Shown piece by piece: positions 45,764-54,462 of a DNA stretch of 64,000 bases. The position numbers were made by a program, and so were the translations under genes. The notes beneath the pieces are model-generated. The model searched no databases. It saw only the letters and a list, made by a program, of their open reading frames with translations, and was not told where the DNA came from. Position 1 is the first letter of the stretch. Each line of letters begins with the position of its first letter. Source of the stretch: Chitinophaga rhizophila (GTDB taxonomy: Bacteria; Bacteroidota; Bacteroidia; Chitinophagales; Chitinophagaceae); NCBI RefSeq assembly GCF_019492185.1, contig NZ_JAICCF010000001.1, positions 2,108,001 through 2,172,000 on the forward strand, written 5' to 3'.

Positions 45764-45801
45764 CTATATCTTTATAAACCATCTACCTTGCGGCAGTAGA
45801 T

Positions 45802-46269
45802 TTAGATCCTGAAGTGGGAGAATGCCTTGTTAGCTTCAGCCATACGGTGAGTATCTTCTTTCTTTTTGAAAGCGCCACCTTCACCTTTGCTTGCAGCTAC
45901 GATTTCGTTCGCCAGTTTCTCAGCCATGCTCTTACCATTTCTTTCACCAGCGAAACGGATCAACCATTTCATGCACAGAGAAATCTTTCTGTCAGGACGA
46001 ACCTCAGATGGAATCTGGAAGGTAGCACCACCGATACGACGGCTTCTAACTTCTACAGCAGGAGTTACATTTGTCAGAGCTTTTTTCCAAACCTCGTAAC
46101 CGTTTTCACCGGTTATCTGGCTAACTCTGTCAATTGAATCATAAAATATCCTATAGGCAATGCTCTTTTTGCCCTGTTCCATCACGTTGTTTACAAACCG
46201 GGTAACCAGTTTGTCGTTAAAGCGCGGATCCGGAGCCAGAGGCATCTTTTTTGCGGCTTGCTTTCTCAT
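45802..46269 (-). CDS. rpsG: 30S ribosomal protein S7
   Basis: A 155-residue 16S rRNA-binding protein that nucleates assembly of the 30S head. The conserved [20 protein letters not shown], the [22 protein letters not shown] beta-hairpin and the C-terminal [13 protein letters not shown] are standard. It follows rpsL by 33 bases. fusA, its usual next gene, lies 6.4 kb further on. Confidence 0.97.
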   Translation of the reverse strand: MRKQAAKKMPLAPDPRFNDKLVTRFVNNVMEQGKKSIAYRIFYDSIDRVSQITGENGYEVWKKALTNVTPAVEVRSRRIGGATFQIPSEVRPDRKISLCMKWLIRFAGERNGKSMAEKLANEIVAASKGEGGAFKKKEDTHRMAEANKAFSHFRI

Positions 46270-46302
46270 TTATTTGGAAAATTTCAACTATTTGTAAAAA
46301 TA

Positions 46303-46683
46303 TTATTTCTTAGCCTTTTCCTTTTTGGTACCATACTTGGAACGGCTCTGCTTTCTATCTTTAACACCTGCAGTATCCAGAGAACCACGTACGATGTGGT
46401 AACGAACACCTGGCAGATCTTTTACCCTACCGCCACGGATCAGCACGATGGAGTGCTCCTGAAGGTTGTGTCCTTCACCAGGGATATAAGCGATCACCTC
46501 TACTTTATTTGTCAGACGCACCTTTGCAACCTTGCGCAGCGCAGAGTTTGGCTTTTTCGGGGTGGTTGTGTACACACGGGTACATACACCACGACGCTGA
46601 GGACAGCTATCTAAAGCCCTGGACTTGGATTTAGCCCGGATAATTTCTCTTCCTTTTCTTACTAATTGTTGTATAGTAGGCAT
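46303..46683 (-). CDS. rpsL: 30S ribosomal protein S12
   Basis: A 126-residue decoding-centre protein. [20 protein letters not shown] contains K43, unmutated, so no streptomycin-resistance change at that position is seen; the second site near [13 protein letters not shown] is also normal. The start at 46683 ([12 protein letters not shown]) matches the family. An in-frame ATG at 46782 lies within the promoter and is excluded. Confidence 0.97.
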   Translation of the reverse strand: MPTIQQLVRKGREIIRAKSKSRALDSCPQRRGVCTRVYTTTPKKPNSALRKVAKVRLTNKVEVIAYIPGEGHNLQEHSIVLIRGGRVKDLPGVRYHIVRGSLDTAGVKDRKQSRSKYGTKKEKAKK

Positions 46684-46752
46684 TCTACCTAAGTTTTTTT
46701 TCTGTCGGTTTACAATGACATCCAAATCACCCAGAATGGGAATTTGGGAGGG

Positions 46753-46783
46753 CAAAGGTACATTTATCCCTATTAATAACAAA
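46753..46783 (-). promoter_or_regulatory. Promoter of rpsL-rpsG
   Basis: On the minus strand TTTG, a 19-base spacer and TACCTTTG match the Bacteroidota consensus exactly, and the following CCCTCCCAAATT equals that of the S10 promoter. The 20-base block AATTTGGGAGGGCAAAGGTA is identical at both loci on the plus strand. Confidence 0.85.
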
Positions 46784-46800
46784 ATGTTTTAAACATTTTT

Positions 46801-47103
46801 TTAGAAACCCTCCTGGCGACCTGACAGAACAGTCACCATGTCTTTCCATTCCTGTTCAAGAGACACTTCCGGCATAGTTCGGTTTGCGCGGGAATACCAA
46901 TAACGGGCGTTACCGCGGTCACCTTCCTTTCTGTGGAGATAAGCGTGCACCCAGGCAGCTATATCGCCATCCAGGTGTTCTATAATATCATGAGCCTTTT
47001 GCCAGTTTCCTTTGCCTTCCCACCATAGGGAGGCCAGGTAAGGGGAGATGCCTGCTGGAGGCGTTGCCTGGCTGAGGGATTCCAGAAAAGCAGAAAGTGT
47101 CAT
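46801..47103 (-). CDS. Small conserved protein of unknown function
   Basis: A 100-residue cytoplasmic protein without a recognised name. Its middle AHDIIEHLDGDIAAWVHAYLHRKEGDRGNARYWYSRA resembles a TPR-like helix pair, and the ARYWYSRA part is a motif I have seen in conserved uncharacterised proteins of various phyla. It has no signal peptide. It lies 17 bases before the rpsL -33 box. A CATCTTTG box (one base from TAnnTTTG) lies only 5 bases before the ATG, which would give a leaderless or nearly leaderless mRNA; weak evidence. Confidence 0.7.
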   Translation of the reverse strand: MTLSAFLESLSQATPPAGISPYLASLWWEGKGNWQKAHDIIEHLDGDIAAWVHAYLHRKEGDRGNARYWYSRANRTMPEVSLEQEWKDMVTVLSGRQEGF

Positions 47104-47285
47104 CCTGCAAAGATGCAGTTTTTCACCGGGAATGCATAATGTTTTACCTGCATCCCTGCAGTCCTACTGCTAACCGCCTGCACAATGTACTGAATTACAG
47201 CTTGCTACCCCCTTAATAAGACATATTATAACGTAGCTCAGGATACGATATAATGCCGCTTTAGTCTTCACATTATATTAATACC

Positions 47286-47350
47286 AAGAGGTCACTAAAA
47301 GGTCACTTCAATATCCCGGGGATATTGAAGTGACCTTTTAGTGACCTCTT
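47286..47350. repeat. Perfect 65-bp palindrome with internal GGTCACT repeats
   Basis: Two 32-base arms are exact complements around a single central base (core ATCCC-G-GGGAT). Each arm holds two copies of GGTCACT eleven bases apart. It lies between the ilvE terminator and the start of the small conserved gene, with no gene inside. This is stronger than any terminator in the window and has no T tract. It could be a dimeric or tetrameric protein-binding site, a cruciform, or a transposon remnant. Confidence 0.85.
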
Positions 47351-47479
47351 AGCAACGGCATCATATAGAATACTAACCGATATCAGGCAGGCGAAGCACC
47401 CTGGGTCAACCCTGTTATTGACCCTGCCCTCAGCAGGACAATATATCTTCCCGCCCTGCCGCATATCTTCCTAAAGCGA

Positions 47480-47510
47480 AGGGGCCATCCGCATACAGCG
47501 AATGGCCCCT
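47480..47510 (-). terminator. Terminator after ilvE
   Basis: AGGGGCCAT-CGC pairs with GCG-ATGGCCCCT (one mismatch) around 5 bases. The minus strand follows with TTCGCTTT, a weak T tract. Confidence 0.7.
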
Positions 47511-47533
47511 AACTAACACAACTAAGACTATTT

Positions 47534-48643
47534 TTAGTGTTTTGATACTCTGTAGTTCCAGTTCCTGGTATCTTCTGCCTTTCCGGTACGGATAGCGTCC
47601 AGGCGCTCCAGCAGCTCTGCTCCTACTGCATAGTTAGCAGTATCCAGGCGGATTTCATGTTCTTTATAGTGCAGTTCTTCCACGTAAGCAACACTGGAAG
47701 CTGTGCCGGTACCGAATACCTCACGCAGTGAACCATCTTTCCAGGCAGCAACCACTTCTTCGATAGACACCGGACGTTCTTCCACGGTAAGTCCCATATC
47801 AGAAAGCACATCCATTACACTTGCCCTGGTTACACCTGCCAGGATTGTACCCTGGGTCAGATCTGGCGTGATGGCTTTGTTACCGATGATAGCAAAGACA
47901 TTCATCGTACCACACTCCTGGAGATATTTGTATTCCACTCCATCCACCCAGAGGATCTGATCGAATCCCTGTTTACGGGCCTGCATAGTAGGATACATTG
48001 CGCCGCCATAGTTACCGGCAGCTTTTGCATAACCTACACCACCAGGGAAAGCACGTATATATTTATCCTGTACCAGCAATTTAATAGGTTTATTAAAATA
48101 CGGGCCGGAAGGAGAATTAATAATAACGAATTTATAGGTATCAGATGGTCTTACACCGATAAATTCATCTGCTGCAATCATAAAAGGACGCAGGTACAGT
48201 GAGCAACCCTCATTCGCAGGTACCCATTCACGATCCAGATCAATCAGCATTTCCATACCGCCGATGAATAACCATTCCGGCACATCAGGCATACCCATTC
48301 TTTCTGCGGATGTGTTGAAACGCGCGTAGTTGTCATAGGGACGGAAGATCATCGGGTTACCTTCCTGATCTTTGTAGGCCTTGATACCTTCGAAGATAGC
48401 CTGACCGTAGTGCCAGGCGGCATTGGATGGGCTTACGGAAATATGCTGAAAAGGCAGGATCTCTGCATTTTTCCACTCTTTACCGTCAAAATCTGCTACC
48501 AGCATGTGGTCGGCATATTTCTTTCCGAATACCAGATTGTTAAAATCAATCTCGTTGATCCGGGTGTTGGCTATCCGGTTCACTTTAATCTTCTTAACCG
48601 CCTCTTCGAATAATGCGTTTGTCGTTGGATTGTCTACCATCAT
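47534..48643 (-). CDS. ilvE: Branched-chain amino acid aminotransferase
   Basis: A 369-residue fold-type IV PLP enzyme that makes leucine, isoleucine and valine from their 2-oxoacids (and degrades them). The sequence follows the eukaryotic-like BCAT group: the Schiff-base lysine is K207 in GYAKAAGNYGGAM, with FEGIKAY, the LQECGTMNVF loop and the GTGTASSV phosphate region. Length is normal for that group. Either of the two first ATGs could start it. It is monocistronic. A link with the E1 dehydrogenase earlier in the window is by pathway only. Confidence 0.95.
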   Translation of the reverse strand: MMVDNPTTNALFEEAVKKIKVNRIANTRINEIDFNNLVFGKKYADHMLVADFDGKEWKNAEILPFQHISVSPSNAAWHYGQAIFEGIKAYKDQEGNPMIFRPYDNYARFNTSAERMGMPDVPEWLFIGGMEMLIDLDREWVPANEGCSLYLRPFMIAADEFIGVRPSDTYKFVIINSPSGPYFNKPIKLLVQDKYIRAFPGGVGYAKAAGNYGGAMYPTMQARKQGFDQILWVDGVEYKYLQECGTMNVFAIIGNKAITPDLTQGTILAGVTRASVMDVLSDMGLTVEERPVSIEEVVAAWKDGSLREVFGTGTASSVAYVEELHYKEHEIRLDTANYAVGAELLERLDAIRTGKAEDTRNWNYRVSKH

Positions 48644-48756
48644 AAGGACCTTTAAAAAGTTATAGTTGTTTTGGTGTCTGAATAAATTTCAATTCCTGGC
48701 CCTGTTCCCGTTTAAAATCTAAAGTCGGAAATCCTGAATCTAAAATTGAATACTCT

Positions 48757-48764
48757 TACATTTG
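48757..48764 (+). promoter_or_regulatory. Putative -7 box of the rdgB operon
   Basis: TACATTTG matches TAnnTTTG and lies 74 bases before the first gene of the group (48838). No -33 TTTG at the standard distance. Confidence 0.4.
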
Positions 48765-48837
48765 CTCACTGTCAGATGCAAATAAACTGATTTTTTCCCC
48801 AAAGGGGAACGATATATTAAGTAAAATACACATAAAC

Positions 48838-49335
48838 ATGTCTTTTGATAAATTGCAGCTTGATCCTTACATTTTGGCCAGGATATACAACCAGCCTATC
48901 ATTCCGGGCAAAAAGGAGCCTGTTGCAGTCGTAGCTGAAACGCCTCCTAAAGTCAAATTTTTAGGTGAAAATCAAAAAAACATAGCCCTGTTCATACAAA
49001 ATGAGGGTGAAGCATACTTAAACGACGAATTATTTAATCTGTTAACTAATATATTAAACGCCTGTAAACTGGGTATGCAGGATATTGCACTGATCAACAC
49101 GGCTCAGTACGGCAATCTTCCTTTTACCAGCTGGCAGGAAGCCGTTCCTATGAAACAGGCTGTAATCTTTGGTTTATCTCCGGCTGCAATGGGACTGGAG
49201 GGAATTTCCAACTATCAGCTGTTGCAGGTGAATGGTTGTCCGTTAATCTTTTCTGACGACCTTACGATCATTTCCCAGGATAAGATGCTGAAGGGAAAGC
49301 TATGGATGGGACTGAAACAATTGCTTGGCGTCTGA
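48838..49335 (+). CDS. Conserved protein of unknown function upstream of rdgB
   Basis: A 165-residue soluble protein without a recognised domain. It has an acidic/aliphatic composition, no signal peptide and a linker with VAVVAETPPKVKFLGENQKN near the N terminus. It begins a group of four plus-strand genes with gaps of 33, 49 and 44 bases, so an operon with rdgB is likely. The residues ALINTAQYGNLPFTSW and NGCPLIFSDDLTIISQDK look like conserved core elements. A role in nucleotide or DNA metabolism is suggested only by the neighbour. Confidence 0.65.
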   Translation: MSFDKLQLDPYILARIYNQPIIPGKKEPVAVVAETPPKVKFLGENQKNIALFIQNEGEAYLNDELFNLLTNILNACKLGMQDIALINTAQYGNLPFTSWQEAVPMKQAVIFGLSPAAMGLEGISNYQLLQVNGCPLIFSDDLTIISQDKMLKGKLWMGLKQLLGV

Positions 49336-49368
49336 TTATTTACCTAAGATATAAACACCGCTTTTCGA

Positions 49369-49965
49369 ATGACACTTGTATTTGCAACCAATAATGAGAA
49401 TAAGGTGAAGGAAATCCGCGCAATGCTGGGAGACAGCTTTTCTGTCATCACTTTGCAGGAAGCCGGTATCAACATTGATATTCCCGAGCCGCATCAGACC
49501 CTGGAAGAGAATGCCAGAGAGAAATCGACTGTCATCTTTGAAATGACCGGTAAAGACTGCTTCTCAGAAGATACCGGTCTGGAAATAGATGCACTCAATG
49601 GCGCACCTGGTGTGCTATCTGCCCGCTATGCAGGTGAACAGAAACGGTCGGAAGACAATATCAACAAAGTGTTACAGGAACTGGATGGTCAGCAGAACCG
49701 TAAGGCCCACTTCCGGACGGTCATTTCCCTGATACTCGGCGGACAGGAGTTTCAGTTCACCGGCGTATGTCCGGGTACTATCACCACAGAAAGACGTGGT
49801 GGCGACGGCTTCGGATATGATCCCATCTTTATACCAGATGGGTCTGATATTGCATTTGCAGAAATGGATATCGCCGGCAAGAACAAATTCAGTCACCGGG
49901 CAAAAGCATTACAACAGCTGATTACTTTCCTGAGAGAAGAGGGGAAGAAAAGTCTCAGTCTCTGA
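49369..49965 (+). CDS. rdgB: XTP/dITP pyrophosphatase (non-canonical purine NTPase)
   Basis: A 198-residue enzyme of the HAM1/RdgB family that hydrolyses dITP, ITP and XTP to monophosphates and keeps deaminated purines out of DNA. Family marks in order: FATNNENKVKEIRAML (N terminus), SEDTGLEIDALNGAPGVLSARYAG, GDGFGYDPIFIP and SHRAKAL. All metal- and substrate-binding residues in these blocks are present. Length is typical. It is the second gene of a probable operon. Confidence 0.96.
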   Translation: MTLVFATNNENKVKEIRAMLGDSFSVITLQEAGINIDIPEPHQTLEENAREKSTVIFEMTGKDCFSEDTGLEIDALNGAPGVLSARYAGEQKRSEDNINKVLQELDGQQNRKAHFRTVISLILGGQEFQFTGVCPGTITTERRGGDGFGYDPIFIPDGSDIAFAEMDIAGKNKFSHRAKALQQLITFLREEGKKSLSL

Positions 49966-50014
49966 ACAAGGGCCACCTACCATCAACATCAGTAACAGAA
50001 TAATATTATAAAGC

Positions 50015-50452
50015 ATGGCAAGAGTTAAGATAGATATGCCGGAAAAACTGGGTTTCACCACTCAGATTCCGGTTAGGGTTACAGACATTAATTACGGCGG
50101 ACATGTTGGTAATGATTCCATCCTGTCAATTATCCACCAGGCAAGGATTGACTTTCTACAATCTATGGGATACGAAGAACGTGGTGCAGGCGATACAGGT
50201 CTGATCATGGCGGATGCGGCCCTTGTCTATAAAGGCGAAGGTTTCCTGGGAGATGTGTTTGACATCGCAATAGGCGCTGCTGACATTGCACCTTTCGGTT
50301 TCGATATTTACTACCGGATCACGACGGTACGTAACGACAAAACGATCATTATTGCAGAAGCCAAGTCGGGAATGATCTTCTTTGATTATACCCATCGCAA
50401 GGTGGCCAGGCTCCCGGAAGAATGGAAGGAAAAATTATCTGCTTACATGTAA
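50015..50452 (+). CDS. Hot-dog-fold acyl-CoA thioesterase
   Basis: A 145-residue single-domain protein of the 4HBT-type hot-dog superfamily. The segment VRVTDINYGGHVGNDSIL holds the region with the catalytic aspartate or glutamate of this family, and the helix IHQARIDFLQSMGYEE follows. It probably cleaves acyl-CoA or related thioesters in the cytoplasm. The substrate is unknown. It lies between rdgB and the nitroreductase gene in a probable operon. Confidence 0.85.
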   Translation: MARVKIDMPEKLGFTTQIPVRVTDINYGGHVGNDSILSIIHQARIDFLQSMGYEERGAGDTGLIMADAALVYKGEGFLGDVFDIAIGAADIAPFGFDIYYRITTVRNDKTIIIAEAKSGMIFFDYTHRKVARLPEEWKEKLSAYM

Positions 50453-50496
50453 ACAGGGAGTTTATCTCCCGCTAACATAAACAATCAAGCTTAAGA

Positions 50497-51078
50497 ATGG
50501 AAAACGGAAATCTGACGAGTATTATCAGGCAACGCCGCAATATCAAGCCGGCAAGTATGAACGGGAAAAGGATTCCCGATGAACAGGTACGCGAATTACT
50601 GGAACTGGCTGACTGGGCACCTACCCACGGCTATACAGAACCATGGCACTTCGTTGTATTCAGCGGCGAAGGTGTAAAAGGCTTCTGCCAGTCACACGCT
50701 GACATCTATCAGGCTAATACGCCTGCTGACAAGTTTTCACAGTCTACCTATGAAAAGCTGCAGCAGCAGGGTGACCTGGCTTCACATGTGATAGCGATCT
50801 GTATGAAAAGAGGCACGAAACCAGCTATTCCTGAACTGGAAGAAATAGCTGCCGTAGCCTGCGCTACACAAAACATGTGGTTGGGAGCAACTGAAAAAGG
50901 GATTGCCGGTTACTGGGGTTCAGGCGGGATGACCTTTCACCCTGCTATGAAAGAATACCTGGAACTGGGTGAAGCGGATAAAGTATTAGGTTTCTTCTAT
51001 CTGGGATATACAGATGAGGAGATCCCTGCAGGTAAAAGGCTTAAGCCTGCGGAAGAGAAGTTCCGCTGGAGAAGCTAG
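50497..51078 (+). CDS. Nitroreductase-family protein
   Basis: A 193-residue FMN-dependent oxidoreductase of the nitroreductase superfamily. The phosphate/FMN-binding start IIRQRRNIKPA, the ADWAPTHGYTEPWHFVV block and GIAGYWGSGGM near the C terminus are typical. It transfers electrons from NAD(P)H to quinones or nitro compounds. Physiological substrate unknown. It closes the rdgB group; after it lies a 225-base gap with AATCAGGAAT repeats. Confidence 0.9.
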   Translation: MENGNLTSIIRQRRNIKPASMNGKRIPDEQVRELLELADWAPTHGYTEPWHFVVFSGEGVKGFCQSHADIYQANTPADKFSQSTYEKLQQQGDLASHVIAICMKRGTKPAIPELEEIAAVACATQNMWLGATEKGIAGYWGSGGMTFHPAMKEYLELGEADKVLGFFYLGYTDEEIPAGKRLKPAEEKFRWRS

Positions 51079-51086
51079 TAACCGGA

Positions 51087-51298
51087 AAGTAAGAATCAGG
51101 AATCAGGAATGAAGATTGTACCGGTGGCCGAAGTTTGATTCATTTGTTGAATCGGGATATTTGTTATTTTCATTCATCGATGGCTTCTCCTTAAGTGGAT
51201 ACTGCCCGCCAGGAAATACGAATCGGTTAACAATCCGGCACTTCATCAATGATGGACGACTAACCAATTCCAATTCCTGATTCTTAATTTCTAATTTG
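51087..51298. repeat. Paired AATCAGGAAT-type inverted repeats
   Basis: Near 51092 the plus strand reads AAGAATCAGGAATCAGGAAT, a tandem of AATCAGG. About 180 bases later lies the reverse TTCCAATTCCTGATTCTTAA. The core ATTCCTGATTC recurs in the 56840-56927 hairpin. The two arms flank the start of the MscS gene. Confidence 0.55.
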
Positions 51299-51303
51299 TT
51301 AAC

Positions 51304-53895
51304 ATGTTCCGCCATATCTGCCTCTTCATACTTCTTTGTTGTACGACCCTGCTGGCCACTGGTCAGTCGCGTACTTCAACACAGTCTCCTATTAATTCCC
51401 CGAAACCTATTGACAGCGCTACACTCAGCAAAATCATCTCTCAACAGGTAAAAGATACTTCCGGCAAATCGGCTATCAGGTTATCAGACACTTCTGTCGC
51501 AATTATTATCACCAGACTGGAAACATATACCCTGATGCTGAATCAGGTAATGAGCACACTGCGCCGCGGGATGGATACTGTGGAGATCAGTGAGAGCATT
51601 CCCTTGATAGACTCTTCTATGAGAGTAGTGAAAAAGGATATGACTGCTTTCGGTAGTACCAACAACGTACATGACCTGTACACCAACCGGGTGCTGCTGG
51701 TGCAGCTGGAACGGAAGCTGGACAAATGGCAGGACCAGTTATTCAAGTTTCATGACAGGCTCGTAAATATTACAGATACACTGCAGATACTCCGCCAGGA
51801 TACTTCCATGCGTAATATACCTGCCGAGAACGAACTACGCGATATTTATGTAGGACAAATGGCCTCCCTGATCCAGAAATGGCGGCAGGTGGATAGTGCG
51901 AATAAGAGAAACCTGCTGCACCTGGGATTGTTACAGAACCGGGTAGCAAAACGATATATTGACGTGACTAATCTGCTGGAAGATATGGACTACCAGTTAA
52001 CCCGGTTCAATCAGCGCATGTTTAATAAGGACTTCAGTTATCTGTGGGAGCCACCGCTACCGGGTAAGAAAGGCCCCAGATTCCCGGAGGTACTGCATCG
52101 CTCTGTGCGTAAAAACCTTAACATACTCAAGATATTCTTTGCCGTAAGCGGACCGATTTATCTGTTCTGGATATTGGGCGCAGGGTTATTTCTCTGGTGG
52201 GTACGCGTAAATGCAGGAAAGATCAAACGCAAACATGAGGACCGGGAGGCAGAGAGCATCCTGCAACATTCCCGTTACCTGTACCGGCATCAGCTGGCAA
52301 GTACAGTGGTGCTCACAGCAACACTCTCCTTCCTGGTATCCATCCAGTATCCTATCTTCTATTCAGGTATCTGCTGGATGATAGCGGCAGTAGCCACAAC
52401 ATTCATTATCCGCAACAATGTCCCTGATAACCTGTTCAAACGCTGGCTGTTACTGGTGTTTCTGCTGGCGCTGTATTGTGTGAACAACCTGTTGATACAG
52501 GTAACCTTCTTTGAGCAATGGGGCATCTTTGCAGGCGGCATACTCTCGGTTATACTGGGTTTGTACCTGTTAAAAACACTCAGGAATACCACATTGCCAT
52601 TACCAAAATATTCCCGTTCCGCTATCTGGACATTCACCATACTGAGCGGATTATCTGTGTTACTGGTATTAATGGCGCGGGTAGCAGCAGCAAAGATTAT
52701 GGGAGCAGCCAGTGTTGTAAGTATCACAATGGCCCTGGCCATCGTATTGACGGTGGAGATACTGATGGAAGCCATCTATATACAGGTAGAAGCCAAGAAG
52801 GATTCCAGCACCTTCATTTCCATGATAGACTATCAGAACATCAAGTCACGGTTGAAGACGATCTTCTATATTGTAGCATCTATCGGTTGGGTAGCGCTGC
52901 TGGCAAGAAATCTATACTTGTATGATGGCCTATATGAGATCATTAGTAATCTGCTGATGGCGGAACGAAAGATTGGCAATTTTACCTTCTCTTTCAGCAG
53001 CGTTATCATTTTCCTGCTCATCATCTGGTTGTCAACCGTTGTTACGCAGATCATCTCCTATCTGCTGGGCTACACCGGACAGTCATCTCAGCCGCAGAAA
53101 AAACTGGGTTCCGCCATGCTACTGATAAGACTGGCTATTTTAGGAGCAGGAACCTTACTGGCATTTGCCGCATCGGGGATACCGATGGATAAACTGGCGA
53201 TTGTGGTAGGCGCACTTGGTGTAGGCATTGGTTTCGGCTTACAGAATATTGTGAATAACCTGGTATCGGGCGTGATACTGGCCTTTGAAAAGCCAATTGA
53301 AGTGGGCGATGTCATAGAGCTAGGAACAAGAACCGGCGTAGTCAAAGAGATTGGTATACGATCCAGCAAAATATCCGCCGGTGATGGCTCGGAAGTGATT
53401 GTACCCAATGGCGATCTGATTGCACAACAACTCGTAAACTGGACGCTCACCAGCAGAACACGCCGTGTAGACGTGATAGTAGGCGTTGCCTATGGCACTG
53501 ACCTGAAGAAAGCACTAACTATCATTAAAGACTACCTCCTCAACCTCGACGATATACTAAAGACCCCTGAACCGGTAGTGCTACTGCAGAACTTCCGGGA
53601 CACCGGCGTAGACATACAATCTATGTTCTGGATCAGCGACCTGGGACAAGCGGGAGTAATGAAAAGTGAAGTGCTGACAGATATTTATGTCAGACTCCAG
53701 GAGGCAGGTATCAGTATTGCCCACCCCAGACCGCAACAGTTACAGATCAATATGGAACCTGGTATGTGGAAACAGCCACCGGCGGCAACAACACCAGCTA
53801 CCCCGGCGCAGCCGGTAGCGGCAGTTACTCCTACACCGGCAGCATCCGCAACAGGCCGTTCGGGAGAGACTTTACCACCAACGGCAGGAGATTGA
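51304..53895 (+). CDS. Large mechanosensitive channel of the MscS family
   Basis: An 863-residue membrane protein with a signal peptide (about 1-20). The first 270 residues are periplasmic and helical, then about six membrane helices before the conserved pore. The pore helix GVGIGFGLQNIVNNLVSG lies at about 640-657, followed by the beta domain FEKPIEVGDVIEL and VPNGDLIAQQLVNWTL. It should open on membrane tension during osmotic downshift. The long N-terminal part resembles the MscK/MscM style, but its sequence is not otherwise recognised. The last 30 residues are a proline, alanine and threonine-rich tail. Confidence 0.92.
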   Translation: MFRHICLFILLCCTTLLATGQSRTSTQSPINSPKPIDSATLSKIISQQVKDTSGKSAIRLSDTSVAIIITRLETYTLMLNQVMSTLRRGMDTVEISESIPLIDSSMRVVKKDMTAFGSTNNVHDLYTNRVLLVQLERKLDKWQDQLFKFHDRLVNITDTLQILRQDTSMRNIPAENELRDIYVGQMASLIQKWRQVDSANKRNLLHLGLLQNRVAKRYIDVTNLLEDMDYQLTRFNQRMFNKDFSYLWEPPLPGKKGPRFPEVLHRSVRKNLNILKIFFAVSGPIYLFWILGAGLFLWWVRVNAGKIKRKHEDREAESILQHSRYLYRHQLASTVVLTATLSFLVSIQYPIFYSGICWMIAAVATTFIIRNNVPDNLFKRWLLLVFLLALYCVNNLLIQVTFFEQWGIFAGGILSVILGLYLLKTLRNTTLPLPKYSRSAIWTFTILSGLSVLLVLMARVAAAKIMGAASVVSITMALAIVLTVEILMEAIYIQVEAKKDSSTFISMIDYQNIKSRLKTIFYIVASIGWVALLARNLYLYDGLYEIISNLLMAERKIGNFTFSFSSVIIFLLIIWLSTVVTQIISYLLGYTGQSSQPQKKLGSAMLLIRLAILGAGTLLAFAASGIPMDKLAIVVGALGVGIGFGLQNIVNNLVSGVILAFEKPIEVGDVIELGTRTGVVKEIGIRSSKISAGDGSEVIVPNGDLIAQQLVNWTLTSRTRRVDVIVGVAYGTDLKKALTIIKDYLLNLDDILKTPEPVVLLQNFRDTGVDIQSMFWISDLGQAGVMKSEVLTDIYVRLQEAGISIAHPRPQQLQINMEPGMWKQPPAATTPATPAQPVAAVTPTPAASATGRSGETLPPTAGD

Positions 53896-54196
53896 TAACT
53901 GTCTTCCAAGTATCAGAATACCCCAAAAGTGGAAAACCTGCCCCGTGGGCGGTGTAACTTCCCCATGGCATCAGCGCTGCGCATGATTCCAGGAAGCCCA
54001 TTCCCGGAAGGCAGCAGGGTCTTATTTGAGTCCGATTTCTGCACAAGGCTGCGGGCAGCACCGCATTGAATGTACGTATCAGCAGGGTCCGCACGGGCGT
54101 TAAGATTGTAATATTTCGCTGATATAAGAGATCAGGCAAAACAGGATTAAAGCAGTCGCTGGCACAGAGTATGATATATTGTTTAAAAAAGAGTAT

Positions 54197-54358
54197 ATGA
54201 GAAACTTATATCTTGGCCTGCTGGCCTTTTCCGTTATGTTCCTGAGCAGTTGTGAAGTGGTAGGAGGTATTTTCAAAGCCGGAGTATGGGTAGGTGTACT
54301 GGCAGTGGCTTTTGTGGTGGGAATCATTCTGTGGCTGATTGGAAGAGGAAGGAGATAG
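54197..54358 (+). CDS. Small membrane lipoprotein
   Basis: A 53-residue protein beginning MRNLYLGLLAFSVMFLSSCE, with a lipobox LSSC (lipid cysteine C19). The lipidated end precedes VVGGIFKAG and a second hydrophobic segment (WVGVLAVAFVVGIILWLIG) with the basic end RGRR. Proteins of this form are frequent in Bacteroidota and are sometimes misnamed as phosphatidate cytidylyltransferase; the function is unknown. It was too short for usual gene callers' limits but is clearly coding. It lies 300 bases after the MscS gene and 104 bases before the defence pair. Confidence 0.75.
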   Translation: MRNLYLGLLAFSVMFLSSCEVVGGIFKAGVWVGVLAVAFVVGIILWLIGRGRR

Positions 54359-54412
54359 AAATTCTCAAAGTAATAATTCTTGACAATACCCTTCTATTAT
54401 TAACATTATTGC

Positions 54413-54461
54413 ATAATAAATCCGATTTTTGAATAAATACCTCAAAAAACGGATTTATTAT
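54413..54461. promoter_or_regulatory. Inverted repeat abutting the AAA ATPase start
   Basis: ATAATAAATCCGATTTTTGA and its near-complement (19 of 20 positions) form a hairpin with a 9-base loop. The right arm ends one base before the ATG. It can be an operator for a repressor or an mRNA stem that hides the start. A TTGACA lies at 54379. No -7 consensus is seen. Confidence 0.65.
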
Positions 54462-54462
54462 T

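Noticed and set aside
53896..54196. Possible gene remnant between the MscS gene and the small lipoprotein
   Set aside because: Only frames under about 40 codons with no recognisable similarity; listed as empty.
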